Source: Amycolatopsis bartoniae | GTDB lineage: Bacteria; Actinomycetota; Actinomycetes; Mycobacteriales; Pseudonocardiaceae | Assembly: GCF_014191255.1 (NCBI RefSeq) | Contig: NZ_JACHWH010000006.1 | Span: forward strand, 62,001 to 126,000 | Direction: 5' to 3' | DNA: 64,000 nt | Shown here: piece by piece, positions 16,387 to 25,693 of the stretch | Position numbering within the stretch: the first letter of the stretch is position 1 | Layout of the letters: every line of letters starts with the position of its first letter | Notes under the pieces: model-generated | What the model saw: only the letters and a program-made list of their open reading frames with translations | Databases searched by the model: none | What the model was told of the DNA's origin: nothing | Translations under genes and position numbers: made by a program

Positions 16387-17223
16387 TCAGCTTTTGTGTG
16401 CTCGGGCGGCCGCGAAGCAGTACACGCCGAAGGCGGCGAGGCCCAGTGCGACGATTACCAGCAGCACCATGCCGAACGGCTGCGCCGCGAGGGTGTGCAG
16501 CGCCTTGTCGAGGCCGCCCGCCTGGCGTGCGTCCGAGCGAAGCGCCGCGTAGCCCAGCAGCACCGCGATGATCGCGTACACCACGCCCTTCGCGACGTAG
16601 CCCGCCAGGCCCAGCCACTCCACCGCCTTCCGGCTGCCGCCCGGCAGGTCGGCCGTGTCGAGGTCCTTCAGGAAGCTGCGCTTGAACCCCTTCACCGCCG
16701 CCGCGACGGCGACCCCCAGCACGACCGCCGCCGCGACCGCCACCAGGAACGGGCCCGCGGGCAGACTGAGCAGCTTCGCCGTGAACTCCTGCTGCTTCTG
16801 GTCGCCCGAACCGGAACTCCCGCTGCCCGTGGCGAGCCGGATCGCCGTGTACGCCAGCCCGAACACCACGACCGCCCGCGCGCCCGAACCGATGCGCTTG
16901 CGCGTCCGCTTGCCACTCTTGGTCACCCAGCCGTAGCCGTTCGCGGCGAGCATGCACTGCCACAACCCGAACGCCACCAGCCCCACCGCCAGCACCCACA
17001 GCACGACCTGCCCGAACGCCGTCGAACCGATCTCGGCCAGTGCGCCCTTCTGGTCGGTCTCCCGCCCGGGGTCGCCGAACGCGACCCGCAGCGCGAGGTA
17101 CGCCACCACCAGGTGCACGACGCCCCAGCACGCCATCCCCAGCCGCCCGGCGATCTGCGCCGTCTTGCTGCCTTCGACGCGCGAAGCCCCCCGCGACGCC
17201 GCCCGTGCCGCCTGACTCGCCAT
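16387..17223 (-). CDS. DUF1206 integral membrane protein
   Basis: The start at ATG 17223 follows a GAGGAGG site and yields 278 residues. The protein has six hydrophobic helices arranged in three related pairs, each beginning near a G-x-x-x-x-G-V-V-x-x-x-V-x-Y motif (GMACWGVVHLVVAYLALRVA, RAVVVFGLAYTAIRLA, GYVAKGVVYAIIAVLLGYAA). This is the DUF1206 pattern. These proteins are common in actinomycetes but have no known biochemical role. The first 30 residues are basic and probably cytoplasmic. Confidence 0.85.
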   Translation of the reverse strand: MASQAARAASRGASRVEGSKTAQIAGRLGMACWGVVHLVVAYLALRVAFGDPGRETDQKGALAEIGSTAFGQVVLWVLAVGLVAFGLWQCMLAANGYGWVTKSGKRTRKRIGSGARAVVVFGLAYTAIRLATGSGSSGSGDQKQQEFTAKLLSLPAGPFLVAVAAAVVLGVAVAAAVKGFKRSFLKDLDTADLPGGSRKAVEWLGLAGYVAKGVVYAIIAVLLGYAALRSDARQAGGLDKALHTLAAQPFGMVLLVIVALGLAAFGVYCFAAARAHKS

Positions 17224-17403
17224 CTGGTCGCCTCCTCGTGTCCAGAGCAGTTTCACCCGGATGGAGGGACACCGCCGGGCGACTGCTCCATTCGGCCCAG
17301 TGCGGAGGCGATTCCACTGTGGACAGTTTGGGTTTCGCTCTCGGCGGATTCGCCATCGGCGAAACTCCGCGCGCGACGAGACGCCCGTCGCCAGGGTGAA
17401 CGC

Positions 17404-17616
17404 ATGACGCACGACGAGCGCGCCGACGACGACCAGGCGGCGGCCGAGTTGATCGACGACGTGGTCTGGTTCCTCGCCATGCTCGACGGTGTTCCCGCTG
17501 AACCGCCGGGCTGCGCTGTCACCGAAGGCCGCACACCACGGCGGAGGCGGCGCGGGCCGTCACGGCCGGGGCGCCGCACCTCGTCGGCGGGTTTCCCTCG
17601 ACAGCGCGCGACTTGA
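17404..17616 (+). CDS. Small hypothetical protein
   Basis: A 70-residue frame starts at ATG 17404 with a moderate AGGGTGAAC upstream. The N-terminus is acidic (MTHDERADDDQAAAELIDDV, VWFLAMLDGVP) and reads like real protein, whereas the second half is Arg/Pro-rich. It ends 16 bases before the MarR gene and may be its leader cistron. The call is tentative. Confidence 0.35.
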   Translation: MTHDERADDDQAAAELIDDVVWFLAMLDGVPAEPPGCAVTEGRTPRRRRRGPSRPGRRTSSAGFPRQRAT

Positions 17617-17632
17617 GCGGTACTGGTCAGGT

Positions 17633-18106
17633 ATGACCGAGCCGGACCCCGGCGAGCAGTTGCTGCGCCTCATGGCGCCGATGCGCCGTGCGATCATCCG
17701 GGCGACGCGGGTCGCCGAGGGACTGCCCACCCTGCCGGAGGCGAAGGTCGCCGTCCTGCGCACGCTCGTGCGCACCGGGCCGCTACCACCCGCGCAGCTG
17801 GCGCTCGAACTGCACCTGGCGCGGCCCACGGTCAGCAACCTCGTGCGCGACATGGTCGGCGAGGGGCTGCTCGAACGCCGTCCCTCCGACCTCGACAAGC
17901 GCTCAGTCCTGCTCGTGCCCACGGCGCGCGCCCGGCGGGTGCTGGACAAGTTCACGCGGGGGCGCAAGGAAGTCGTCTCCCGCGCGCTGGCGGAGATCCC
18001 GGCCCGTGACCGCGCCCGCGTGCTGAACGCGCTCCCGTCGCTGCACCGCCTGCTCGTCCGCCTGGAGGCGATGGCCGACCAGTCCGGCGCGGAGGAGACG
18101 GCCTGA
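17633..18106 (+). CDS. MarR-family transcriptional regulator
   Basis: The 157-residue protein starts at ATG 17633. It has the MarR winged helix: LPEAKVAVLRTLVRTGPLPP, QLALELHLARPTVSNLVRDM, then the wing GLLERRPSDLDKRSVLLVPT with the conserved D-x-R after the turn. Helices at both ends would form the dimer interface. The gene is convergent with the GNAT gene and next to no obvious transporter target, so its ligand and regulon cannot be guessed. Confidence 0.85.
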   Translation: MTEPDPGEQLLRLMAPMRRAIIRATRVAEGLPTLPEAKVAVLRTLVRTGPLPPAQLALELHLARPTVSNLVRDMVGEGLLERRPSDLDKRSVLLVPTARARRVLDKFTRGRKEVVSRALAEIPARDRARVLNALPSLHRLLVRLEAMADQSGAEETA

Positions 18107-18116
18107 GCCGCCGTCG

Positions 18117-18806
18117 TCAGGGGGTGCGGAAGCCCCGGAAGGTCACCGGCTTGCGGAGCCGGAACCCGAGCCGTTCGTACAGCGCGATCGCGCCGGTGTT
18201 GGCCTCGGCGACGTGGAGGAACGGCCGTTCGCCGCGGGTCAGCACCCGTGCGACGAGCGCGGTGACCAGGCGGGCCGCGTACCCCCGACCCCGTGCTTCG
18301 GGAGCCGTGCAGACCGCGCTGATCTCGGTCCAGCCCGGAGGACGGAGCCGTTCGCCCGCCATGGCCACCAGGGCGCCGTTCTCCCGCACGCCGAGGTACG
18401 TGCCCAGTTCGCGGGTGCGCGACCAGAACGGTCCCGGCCGGGTCCGCGCGACGAGATCGAGCATCTCCGGCACGCTGTCCGCCCCCAGCTCGACCACCCC
18501 CGCGTCCACGGAGGACACCGTGCCGCCGCCCCACACCAGCTGCCGGCCCTGAAGCTCGAACACCGGCTCCCACTCCGGTGGCGGAACCGCCGGGTGGCTG
18601 AAGAGGTCGGCGAACTCGTCCGGGCCGAGCAACCGGGCGAGGTCGGACCAGTCCCGGGGGCCCGGGTCCGGGGCGAGGGTGGCGAAGGTCGCCACCTCGG
18701 GCGCGTAGGTGGCCGCGCGGCCGAGCCGCCGGGCCAGATGGGCGTGGTGGCCGCGGAGGGACTCACCCACCGGGTCGTCGAGCACGGCCTCGTCGTTCAC
18801 TGTCAC
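18117..18806 (-). CDS. GNAT-family N-acetyltransferase
   Basis: This 229-residue protein starts at GTG 18806, one base after the stop of the methyltransferase gene, so both form one operon. The C-terminal half holds the acetyl-CoA site: EISAVCTAPEARGRGYAARL (the R/Q-x-x-G-x-G/A motif as ARGRGYA) followed by LHVAEANTGAIALYERLGF, typical of FR47-like members. The N-terminal half is a degenerate GNAT-like fold seen in two-domain forms. The acceptor is unknown. Confidence 0.85.
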   Translation of the reverse strand: MTVNDEAVLDDPVGESLRGHHAHLARRLGRAATYAPEVATFATLAPDPGPRDWSDLARLLGPDEFADLFSHPAVPPPEWEPVFELQGRQLVWGGGTVSSVDAGVVELGADSVPEMLDLVARTRPGPFWSRTRELGTYLGVRENGALVAMAGERLRPPGWTEISAVCTAPEARGRGYAARLVTALVARVLTRGERPFLHVAEANTGAIALYERLGFRLRKPVTFRGFRTP

Positions 18807-18807
18807 G

Positions 18808-19665
18808 TCAGGACGGCCGTGCCCCGGGCTTGCGGGCCACGCCGCCGATCACCCGGGACTCCGAAGGCTGCGCCGCGAACACCGTGTCCTCGTCGGGGTG
18901 CCACGCGGGCGCGTACACGAGCCCCGGTTCGAGCAGTTCCCAGTCGCCGAAGAAGCGGCTGAACTCCTCCGTCGTGCGCAGCTGCGCGGGGTTCGTGGTC
19001 TCCTCGTAGTACGCCACGAGGTCCGCCAGCGCCTGGCGTTCGTCCTCGCCGCGCGGGTTCTCGTTCGTCATCTGCGACAGCACCAGCAGCGAGCCCGGCG
19101 CGAGCGCCTCGCGGTACTCCGCGAGCATCGCGTCCGGATCCGTCTCGTCCTTGATGAAGTGCAGCACCGCGTTGACGACGAGCGCGACCGGCTGCTCCAG
19201 GTCGATGATCCCGGTGTCCAGCACCCGTTCGAGCACCTCGCCCGGCTGCCTGAGGTCCCCGGCGATCGCGCGGTGCCGGTCCGGGTCGGCGGTGTCGGCC
19301 AGCAGCAGCGTCGAATGCGCCAGCGCGACCGGCTCGTTGTCGATGTACACCACGTGCGTGTCGCGCTGCGGCCGCGTCTCGTCGGCCACGTCGTGCACGT
19401 TGCCCGCCGTGGGCAGGCCGGAGCCGATGTCGACGAACTGCGTCAGGCCCAGCTGCGCGGCCCGGCGCACCGCGCGGGCCAGGAACTGCCTGCTGGTGCG
19501 CATGTACTGCCCGATCAGCGGCACGCGGTCGCGGATCTTGTGCGCGAACTCGCGGTCGATCGCGTAGTGGGTGTCGCCGCCGAGGAGGTAGTCGTAGACC
19601 CGCGCGGCCGACGGCCGGTCGAGGCTGCTTTCCACGGCACGCAGTGCTTCGTCGTGGCCGAGCAC
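18808..19665 (-). CDS. SAM-dependent methyltransferase (Methyltransf_19, PF04672)
   Basis: The 285-residue product begins at GTG 19665 after a GAGGAGG site. SSLDRPSAARVYDYLLGG, QFVDIGSGLPTAGNVHDVA, VVYIDNEPVALAHS and VLHFI mark the actinobacterial PF04672 family, which has the Rossmann fold and a G-x-G SAM loop. In this family the substrates are mostly unknown. Many genomes carry several paralogues, often near regulators of development. It is co-transcribed with the GNAT gene. Confidence 0.88.
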   Translation of the reverse strand: MLGHDEALRAVESSLDRPSAARVYDYLLGGDTHYAIDREFAHKIRDRVPLIGQYMRTSRQFLARAVRRAAQLGLTQFVDIGSGLPTAGNVHDVADETRPQRDTHVVYIDNEPVALAHSTLLLADTADPDRHRAIAGDLRQPGEVLERVLDTGIIDLEQPVALVVNAVLHFIKDETDPDAMLAEYREALAPGSLLVLSQMTNENPRGEDERQALADLVAYYEETTNPAQLRTTEEFSRFFGDWELLEPGLVYAPAWHPDEDTVFAAQPSESRVIGGVARKPGARPS

Positions 19666-19719
19666 CAGGACCTCCTCCGCGGTCGGATGTGAACAATATT
19701 CATCTTGGCCGGACGGGGG

Positions 19720-20928
19720 TTAGCCCGACGCGGGCACGGCGACCGCGTCGCGGCGGGCCCGTACCCGCGAGTAGCCCCAGATCCCCAGCCCGAGCACCGG
19801 AAGTGCCGCGCCGAACAGGCTCGACCCGGTCCAGCCGCTCGCATCGTAGAGGGCGCCCGCGATCGCCGACGCGACGGCACCGCCGACGAAGATGGTCGTC
19901 ATGAACACCGTGTTGATCCGCGCCCGCGCGTCCGCCCGCAACCCGTAGATCTCCTGCTGGCTGAGCACCTGGTGCCCTTGTACGGCCAGGTCCAGCAGCA
20001 CCCCGGCCACCGCCAGCGCCACCACGCTGTGCACGCCCAGGTCGGCCACCACCATCGCCACCGCGCCCAGCGCGAGCGCCGCGCCGCTGCCGAGCACGCC
20101 GTGCCCGCGGTCGCCCAGCCGGCCGGCGATCGGCGCGGCCGCCGCGCCCGCGGCGCCGACCAGCGCGAACACCCCGACCCCGGTCTGGCTCAGCCCGTGC
20201 TGCCGCGTCAGCTCGAACGCCACGGTGGTCCAGAACGCGCTGAACGCCCCGAACATCAGGGCCTGGCACCCCGCCCGCCGCCGCAGCGCGGGCTCCTCGC
20301 GCACGAGGGTCAGCACCGACCGCATGAGCTGCCGGTAGCGCACGTCGTGCCCGGGGTCGCGGTGCGGCAGCAGCCGGGTGACGGCGATCGCGACCAGCAG
20401 CATCAGCGCGGCCGAGACCAGGTAGATCGTGCGCCAGCCCCACGCCGCGGCCACGAGGCTCGACACCGTGCGGGCCAGCAGGATGCCCAGCAGCAGCCCC
20501 GTCATCACCGTGCCGACGAACCGGCCGCGCTCCCGTTCGGGCGCCAGGTGCGCGGCGAACGGGATGAGGATCTGCGCGACCACCGACGTCAGCCCGATCA
20601 GCACCGACGCGGCGAGGAACAGCCCGAACACCGGCGACAGGCCCGCGACGAGCAGCGCCGCCGTGGTGAACACCAGCGTGCGCGCGGCGAGCTTCCGGTT
20701 CTCCAGCAGGTCGCCCAGCGGCATGAGCAGCGCCATCCCGGCGGCGTAACCGAGCTGGGTCAGCGTCACCACCAGTGCGGCCGCGCCCTGGCTCACCGAG
20801 AACGCGGCGGCGATCTCGTCGAGCAGCGGCTGCGGGTAGTACAGGTTGGCCACGGTCGCGCCGCACGAGAACGCGAGCACGACCATGACGAGGCGGAGAC
20901 TCCGCGCGGGCTGGACGTCGTCCGACAT
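19720..20928 (-). CDS. Major facilitator superfamily drug/solute exporter
   Basis: ATG 20928 with a GGAGGAG site gives 402 residues with 12 predicted transmembrane helices. The motif-A-like loop GDLLENRKLA between helices 2 and 3 and RGRFVGTVMTGLLLGILLAR in helix 5 place it with the DHA1/YnfM-like proton antiporters. It sits downstream of, and in the same direction as, the propane-operon activator gene, separated by 110 bases, and could be read through from it. A substrate cannot be predicted. Confidence 0.85.
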   Translation of the reverse strand: MSDDVQPARSLRLVMVVLAFSCGATVANLYYPQPLLDEIAAAFSVSQGAAALVVTLTQLGYAAGMALLMPLGDLLENRKLAARTLVFTTAALLVAGLSPVFGLFLAASVLIGLTSVVAQILIPFAAHLAPERERGRFVGTVMTGLLLGILLARTVSSLVAAAWGWRTIYLVSAALMLLVAIAVTRLLPHRDPGHDVRYRQLMRSVLTLVREEPALRRRAGCQALMFGAFSAFWTTVAFELTRQHGLSQTGVGVFALVGAAGAAAAPIAGRLGDRGHGVLGSGAALALGAVAMVVADLGVHSVVALAVAGVLLDLAVQGHQVLSQQEIYGLRADARARINTVFMTTIFVGGAVASAIAGALYDASGWTGSSLFGAALPVLGLGIWGYSRVRARRDAVAVPASG

Positions 20929-21038
20929 GACCCTCCTCCGGAAACGGCGACGCCTCCTGCCAGCTCCGGGGAGCCACACGGCATTCCCGGACGGGCACGC
21001 GGAGTAAGGCTCGTCACGCGGAAAAGGGACGAAACGGT

Positions 21039-22817
21039 TCAGCGGTCGGGGGTCACGATCCCGTACTCGTGGATCTTGCGGTAGATCGTCGCGCGCGAGA
21101 TGCCCAGCAGCTTCGCGGCGCGCACCTTGTTGCCGTTCGCGTCGGCCAGCCCGCGCACGATCGCGTCCCGTTCGACCGTCTCGAACCGGTTGAGCGGGCG
21201 GCGGGTGAGCGCGTGGTACTCCGCGGGCAGGTCGGTCGGCACGATCGTGCCCGTGCGGCGGCGCTTGGTGATCTGCTTGAGCACCCGGTAGAGCTGCGTG
21301 ACGTTGCCCGGCCAGCTCGCGCGCATGAGCAGGTGCAGCGCGGCGGGGGAGCAGGTGAGCGTGCCGCCGGGCGCGAGCCGGGCGAGGAACAGCGGGACCA
21401 GGTCGCCCAGGTCCTCGGCGTGGCGGCGCAGCGGCGGCACGGTGACCGTGCGCGGGAACAAGGCCAGCAGTTCGGGATCGGTTTCCGCGTCCGAGGGCAG
21501 CGTGATCGTCACCCAGGTCTTCGCCCGCGCCTCGCGCAGCACCGACACCAGCGTGTGCAGGTCCGGCCCGGCGAGCCGGTCCGCGTGCCGGATCACGAGC
21601 GTGTCCACCGGGTCGTCGACGAGCTCGCGGCGCAGGTCGTCGTGCCAGTCCGCGGTCATCCGGGCGGCGTCGAGCACGTGCAGCCGGCCCGCCGGGTTGC
21701 GCCGCTGGTGCACCCCGCGCGCGAGGGTGTACTTGCCGGTGCCCGGCTCGCCGGCCAGCACCAGCCACTCGCCGCGGGTGAAACCGGCGTCCACGTCGTG
21801 GCTCGCCCGCAGCCACGGCGGCGCCGAACCCACCACGCCGGGCAGGAACATCGGCAGCATCGGCAGGGACGTGCCGGTGCTCTCGTCGCTGTCGAGCAGC
21901 TTCACCGACAGCACCCCGCCCGCGACGTCGCCTTCGCGGTCCCCGGTCACCCGCCGGCACGAGACACGCACCTTGCTGCCACTCGACAGCGTGAGGGTGA
22001 CGCTCGCGCGGCGGGCGACGCTCAGCTCCTGGCCCGCGCGGTTGAGCAGCATCGTCTGGTCGGCGGGGTCGAGCAGGCGGCGTGCGCTGTCGTTCATCAT
22101 CACCACGTCGTCGTTGAACGCCAGCACGATGCCCGTCGTGCGGCGGCACGCCTGCAGGTAGGACTGGAACAGCACGAGCTCACGCAGGTTGCTGTGCGTC
22201 AGCAGCGCCTGGCGGACCTGCTCCGCGGCGGAGCGGGCGAGCGCGACGAGCAGCCCGCCCGCGTCCTTGCGCCAGCACGTCAGGTCGACCGCGCCGAGCG
22301 TCTTGCCGGAGATGGGGTGCTGGATCGGCACGCCGGCGCACGCGAGGTTCTCCAGGTGCTCGGCGTAGTGCTCGTGCCCGAACACCGACGTCGGGCGGCC
22401 GTCTTCGAGCGCGGTGCCGATGCCGTTGGTGCCCACGAACCGCTCGCCGTAGCTGTAGCCCGGCACCAGCTCCACGCGTTCCAGGTGGCGGTGCAGGTCC
22501 GCGTCGCCGGTGCGCTGGGTGAGCACGACGCCGGTGGCGTCGGTGAGGATCAGGCTGATCGGCTGGCCCTCCAGCTGGTCGGCGAGCCGTTCGAGCACGG
22601 GCGCGGCGCCCCGCAGCAGCGGGGTTTCCGGGTCGAGGTCGCCGGTGTACGGGGTGTCGATGCGGTCGGCGGGCACGCGCAGCTCGCGGGAACGCCACCA
22701 CGACGCCAGTATCGGCCTGCGGACCTGCCCCGGCTCGATCGTCTCCGTGGTCAGGAACCGTTCGCGCGTGCGAGCCAGGCCCTCGTCGTCGGGCAGGATC
22801 GCGGGCGCGTGCTCCAC
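21039..22817 (-). CDS. Fis-family (AcoR/MimR-like) activator of the propane monooxygenase operon
   Basis: I chose GTG 22817, five bases after a GGAGG, giving 592 residues. A GAF domain (about 60-200) with [20 protein letters not shown] is followed by an AAA-like region with Walker [10 protein letters not shown] and a C-terminal Fis helix-turn-helix ([38 protein letters not shown]). The sigma-54 contact motif GAFTGA is absent, as in other actinobacterial members, which lack sigma-54. The gene diverges from prmA across 181 bases holding two inverted-repeat operators. Homologues in propane- and acetone-using mycobacteria activate the mimABCD operon, so this is probably its substrate-responsive activator. 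Confidence 0.85.
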   Translation of the reverse strand: MEHAPAILPDDEGLARTRERFLTTETIEPGQVRRPILASWWRSRELRVPADRIDTPYTGDLDPETPLLRGAAPVLERLADQLEGQPISLILTDATGVVLTQRTGDADLHRHLERVELVPGYSYGERFVGTNGIGTALEDGRPTSVFGHEHYAEHLENLACAGVPIQHPISGKTLGAVDLTCWRKDAGGLLVALARSAAEQVRQALLTHSNLRELVLFQSYLQACRRTTGIVLAFNDDVVMMNDSARRLLDPADQTMLLNRAGQELSVARRASVTLTLSSGSKVRVSCRRVTGDREGDVAGGVLSVKLLDSDESTGTSLPMLPMFLPGVVGSAPPWLRASHDVDAGFTRGEWLVLAGEPGTGKYTLARGVHQRRNPAGRLHVLDAARMTADWHDDLRRELVDDPVDTLVIRHADRLAGPDLHTLVSVLREARAKTWVTITLPSDAETDPELLALFPRTVTVPPLRRHAEDLGDLVPLFLARLAPGGTLTCSPAALHLLMRASWPGNVTQLYRVLKQITKRRRTGTIVPTDLPAEYHALTRRPLNRFETVERDAIVRGLADANGNKVRAAKLLGISRATIYRKIHEYGIVTPDR

Positions 22818-22879
22818 TGGGCCTCCCGGCACGTCGTCGTGTCGCTCGTCACAGGGTAGGCCGGCGCGTGCGGTGCCGG

Positions 22880-22896
22880 TGTCTCAGATTGAGACA
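22880..22896 (+). promoter_or_regulatory. Operator copy 1 of the propane operon (TGTCTCA-GAT-TGAGACA)
   Basis: A perfect 7-bp inverted repeat with a three-base spacer lies 63 bases downstream of the activator gene start, on its upstream side. It is most likely bound by the Fis domain of the divergent activator. Confidence 0.75.
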
Positions 22897-22918
22897 CCCG
22901 CCGCGGGCGTGAACCGGA

Positions 22919-22935
22919 TGTCTCAGATTGAGACC
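22919..22935 (+). promoter_or_regulatory. Operator copy 2 of the propane operon
   Basis: TGTCTCAGATTGAGACC repeats the first operator with one changed end base. It begins 39 bases after copy 1 and 80 bases before the prmA start, a normal distance for an upstream activating site. Confidence 0.75.
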
Positions 22936-22998
22936 CGCGTGCGGCGCCGGGCGGCTTGTAATCGTCGGCACAGACTTCTGCGCCGTGAAGGAGCCGAC

Positions 22999-24648
22999 AT
23001 GAGCCGCCAGAGCGTGGCGAAAGCCCACCAGAAGATCCAGGAACTGTCCTGGGAACCGGCCTACCACGAGCCGGTGTCCCAGTACGGCACGGACTACACC
23101 TTCTCGAAGGCCAAGAAGAAGGACCCGCTCAAGCAGGTCCTGCGGTCGTACTTCCCGATGCAGGAGGAGAAGGACCACCGGGTGTACGGCGCCGAGGACG
23201 GCGCGATCCGCGGCAACATGTTCCGCCAGGTCCAGGAACGCTGGCTGGAGTGGCAGAAGCTGTTCCTGTCCATCATCCCGCTGCCGGAGATCTCCGCGGC
23301 GCGCGCGATGCCGCTGCTGTTCCGCACGGTGCCGAACCCGGAGCTGCACAACGGGCAGGCGATCCAGATGATCGACGAGGTCCGGCACTCGACGATCCAG
23401 CAGAACCTCAAGCGGCTGTACATGAACAACTACATCGACCCCGCCGGGTTCAACTCCAGTCTCCGCAACTTCCAGAACGACTACTGCGGCACGATCGGCC
23501 GCCAGTTCGCCGAGGGGTTCATCACCGGGGACGCGATCACCGCGGCCAGCATCTACCTGACCATCGTCGCGGAAACCGCTTTCACGAACACGCTGTTCGT
23601 CGCGATGCCCGCCGAGGCCGCCGCCAACGGCGACTACCTGCTGCCCACGGTGTTCCACTCGGTGCAGTCCGACGAGTCCCGCCACATTTCCAACGGCTAC
23701 GCCACCCTGCTGATGGCGCTGTCCGACGAGAGCAACCACCAGCTGCTCGAACGCGACCTGCGCTACGCCTGGTGGAACAACCACTGCGTGGTCGACGCCG
23801 CGATCGGCACCTTCATCGAGTACGGCACGAAGGACCGCCGCAAGGACCGCGAGAGCTACGCGGAGATGTGGCGCCGCTGGATCTACGACGACTACTATCG
23901 CAGCTACCTGGTGCCGCTGGAGAAGTACGGGCTCACCATCCCGCACGACCTCATCGAGGAGGCGTGGAACCGGATCTGGAACAAGGGCTACGTGCACGAG
24001 GTCGCCCAGTTCTTCGCCACCGGCTGGCTCGCCAACTACTGGCGGATCGACCCGATGACGGACGAGGACTTCGAGTGGTTCGAGTCGAAGTACCCCGGCT
24101 GGTACGACCGGTACGGCAAGTGGTGGGAGAACTACAACCGCCTGTCGAGGCCGAACGGGCACCACCCGATCGTCGCCGAGGACGTCGACTACGTGTACCC
24201 GCACCGCTGCTGGACCTGCATGGTGCCGTGCCTGGTGCGCGAGGACATGGTGACCGACGAGGTCGACGGCCAGTGGCGCACCTACTGCTCGGAGACCTGC
24301 CACTGGACCGACGCCACCGCCTTCCGGCCGACCTACCAGGGCCGCAACACCCCCAACATGGGCAAGCTGATCGGCGCCCGCGAGTGGGAGACCATGTACC
24401 ACGGCTGGAACTGGGCCGACGTGGTCGCCGACATGGGTTTCGTGCGGGACGACGGCAAGACGATGGTCGCCCAGCCGCACCTGGACCTCGACCCGAAGCA
24501 GATGTGGACGCTGGACCACCTGCGCCGCATGCCCGAGGTGCAGAGCCCGAACGTGCTGCTCAACCAGATGAGCGACGACGAGCGCGCCGCGTTCGTGGCC
24601 GACTACCACCGGCAGGGGCCCGCGGGCCGTCCGGCGCCGGCCGGCTGA
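22999..24648 (+). CDS. prmA: Propane 2-monooxygenase, hydroxylase large subunit
   Basis: The 549-residue protein starts at ATG 22999 behind GAAGGAG. It is the diiron alpha subunit that inserts oxygen into propane at C2. The iron ligands are visible as E97, E127-x-x-H130, E192 and E226-x-x-H229, and their spacing (30, 65 and 34 residues between the four glutamates) is the same as in soluble methane monooxygenase Mmo[26 protein letters not shown] and [14 protein letters not shown] surround them. A C-terminal Cys cluster ([18 protein letters not shown]) is also typical of the propane/phenol branch. It leads an operon of eight genes with prmB following after one base. Confidence 0.96.
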   Translation: MSRQSVAKAHQKIQELSWEPAYHEPVSQYGTDYTFSKAKKKDPLKQVLRSYFPMQEEKDHRVYGAEDGAIRGNMFRQVQERWLEWQKLFLSIIPLPEISAARAMPLLFRTVPNPELHNGQAIQMIDEVRHSTIQQNLKRLYMNNYIDPAGFNSSLRNFQNDYCGTIGRQFAEGFITGDAITAASIYLTIVAETAFTNTLFVAMPAEAAANGDYLLPTVFHSVQSDESRHISNGYATLLMALSDESNHQLLERDLRYAWWNNHCVVDAAIGTFIEYGTKDRRKDRESYAEMWRRWIYDDYYRSYLVPLEKYGLTIPHDLIEEAWNRIWNKGYVHEVAQFFATGWLANYWRIDPMTDEDFEWFESKYPGWYDRYGKWWENYNRLSRPNGHHPIVAEDVDYVYPHRCWTCMVPCLVREDMVTDEVDGQWRTYCSETCHWTDATAFRPTYQGRNTPNMGKLIGAREWETMYHGWNWADVVADMGFVRDDGKTMVAQPHLDLDPKQMWTLDHLRRMPEVQSPNVLLNQMSDDERAAFVADYHRQGPAGRPAPAG

Positions 24649-24649
24649 C

Positions 24650-25687
24650 ATGGCCGAAAAGCACGTGGTCCGCTTCGAGCCGGTCGGCATCGAGATCGAG
24701 GCGGACGAGGAGCAGACGATCCTGCGGGCCGCCGCGGAACAGGGCGTCATGCTCATGCACGGCTGCAAGGAGGGGCAGTGCGCCTCCTGCAAGTCCTTCG
24801 TGCTCGAAGGCGACGACTTCGAGCACGAGCGGTACTCCACGTTCGCGCTGCCCGACTTCGAGAAGGAGGAGGGCTACACGCTGCTGTGCCGGGCGCACGC
24901 GTACGAGGACCTGACCATCGAGCTGCTCAACTACGACGAGGAGATGATCCACTCCGGACTGCCGATCCAGGAGTCGGTGGTGGAGGTGGTGTCGAACGAG
25001 CCCGTCACGCACGACCTGCGCCACCTCGTCGTGCGGCTGGTGGAACCGGAGACGCTGCGGTTCTTCCCGGGGCAGTACCTGGACTTCGCGGTCCCGGGCA
25101 CGGACGAGACCCGCTCGTTCTCGATGGCCAACACGTCCTGCCGCGAGGGCGGCCGCCTGGAGTTCGTCATCAAGGTCTACCCGGGCGGGCTGTTCTCGCA
25201 GTTCCTCGACACCCGGCTGCGCCCGGGCGACCGGCTGGACGTGACCGGGCCGTTCGGGGTGTTCACCTTGCGGGACAACCCGGACGCGGACCTGCTGTTC
25301 CTCGGCGGCGGCGCCGGGATCGCGCCGATCCTCGCGCTGCTGCGGTCGATGGCCGAACGCGGGATCAGCCGCCGCACGGTGTTCTACTACGGCGCGCGCC
25401 GCCGCCGCGACCTCTGCTTCACCGAGGAGCTGCGCGCGCTGGAGCAGAAGCTGCCGGACTTCCGGTACGTCCCCGCACTGTCCGAACCGGACAGTGCGGA
25501 CTGGGACGGCGAGACCGGGCTGATCACCGACGTCCTGCGGCGGCGGGAAACCGGGCTCGGCGGCGCCGACGCGTACGTGTGCGGGCCGCCTCCGATGGTG
25601 GAGGCGGCGCTGGAACTGCTGCCCGCGCTGGGTGTTTCCGAAAAGCGCGTCTTCTACGACAAGTTCACGACCACGGGCGAAGGGTGA
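24650..25687 (+). CDS. prmB: Propane monooxygenase reductase (ferredoxin-FAD-NADH)
   Basis: This 345-residue protein moves electrons from NADH to the diiron hydroxylase. A plant-type 2Fe-2S domain occupies the N-terminus with C39, C44, C47 and C80 (GCKEGQCASCKSF, TLLCRA). An FAD-binding barrel follows (RSFSMAN), then an NAD-binding Rossmann part (LFLGGGAGIAPILALLRSM, AYVCGPPPMVEAAL). The domain order and length are those of MmoC/DmpP-like reductases. It begins one base after prmA, so translation is probably coupled. Confidence 0.95.
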   Translation: MAEKHVVRFEPVGIEIEADEEQTILRAAAEQGVMLMHGCKEGQCASCKSFVLEGDDFEHERYSTFALPDFEKEEGYTLLCRAHAYEDLTIELLNYDEEMIHSGLPIQESVVEVVSNEPVTHDLRHLVVRLVEPETLRFFPGQYLDFAVPGTDETRSFSMANTSCREGGRLEFVIKVYPGGLFSQFLDTRLRPGDRLDVTGPFGVFTLRDNPDADLLFLGGGAGIAPILALLRSMAERGISRRTVFYYGARRRRDLCFTEELRALEQKLPDFRYVPALSEPDSADWDGETGLITDVLRRRETGLGGADAYVCGPPPMVEAALELLPALGVSEKRVFYDKFTTTGEG

Positions 25688-25693
25688 AAGCCG

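Noticed and set aside
16122..16571. Plus-strand open frame in the DUF4015-DUF1206 spacer
   Set aside because: No ribosome-binding site, Arg/Gly-rich sequence and overlap with the antisense of the DUF1206 gene.
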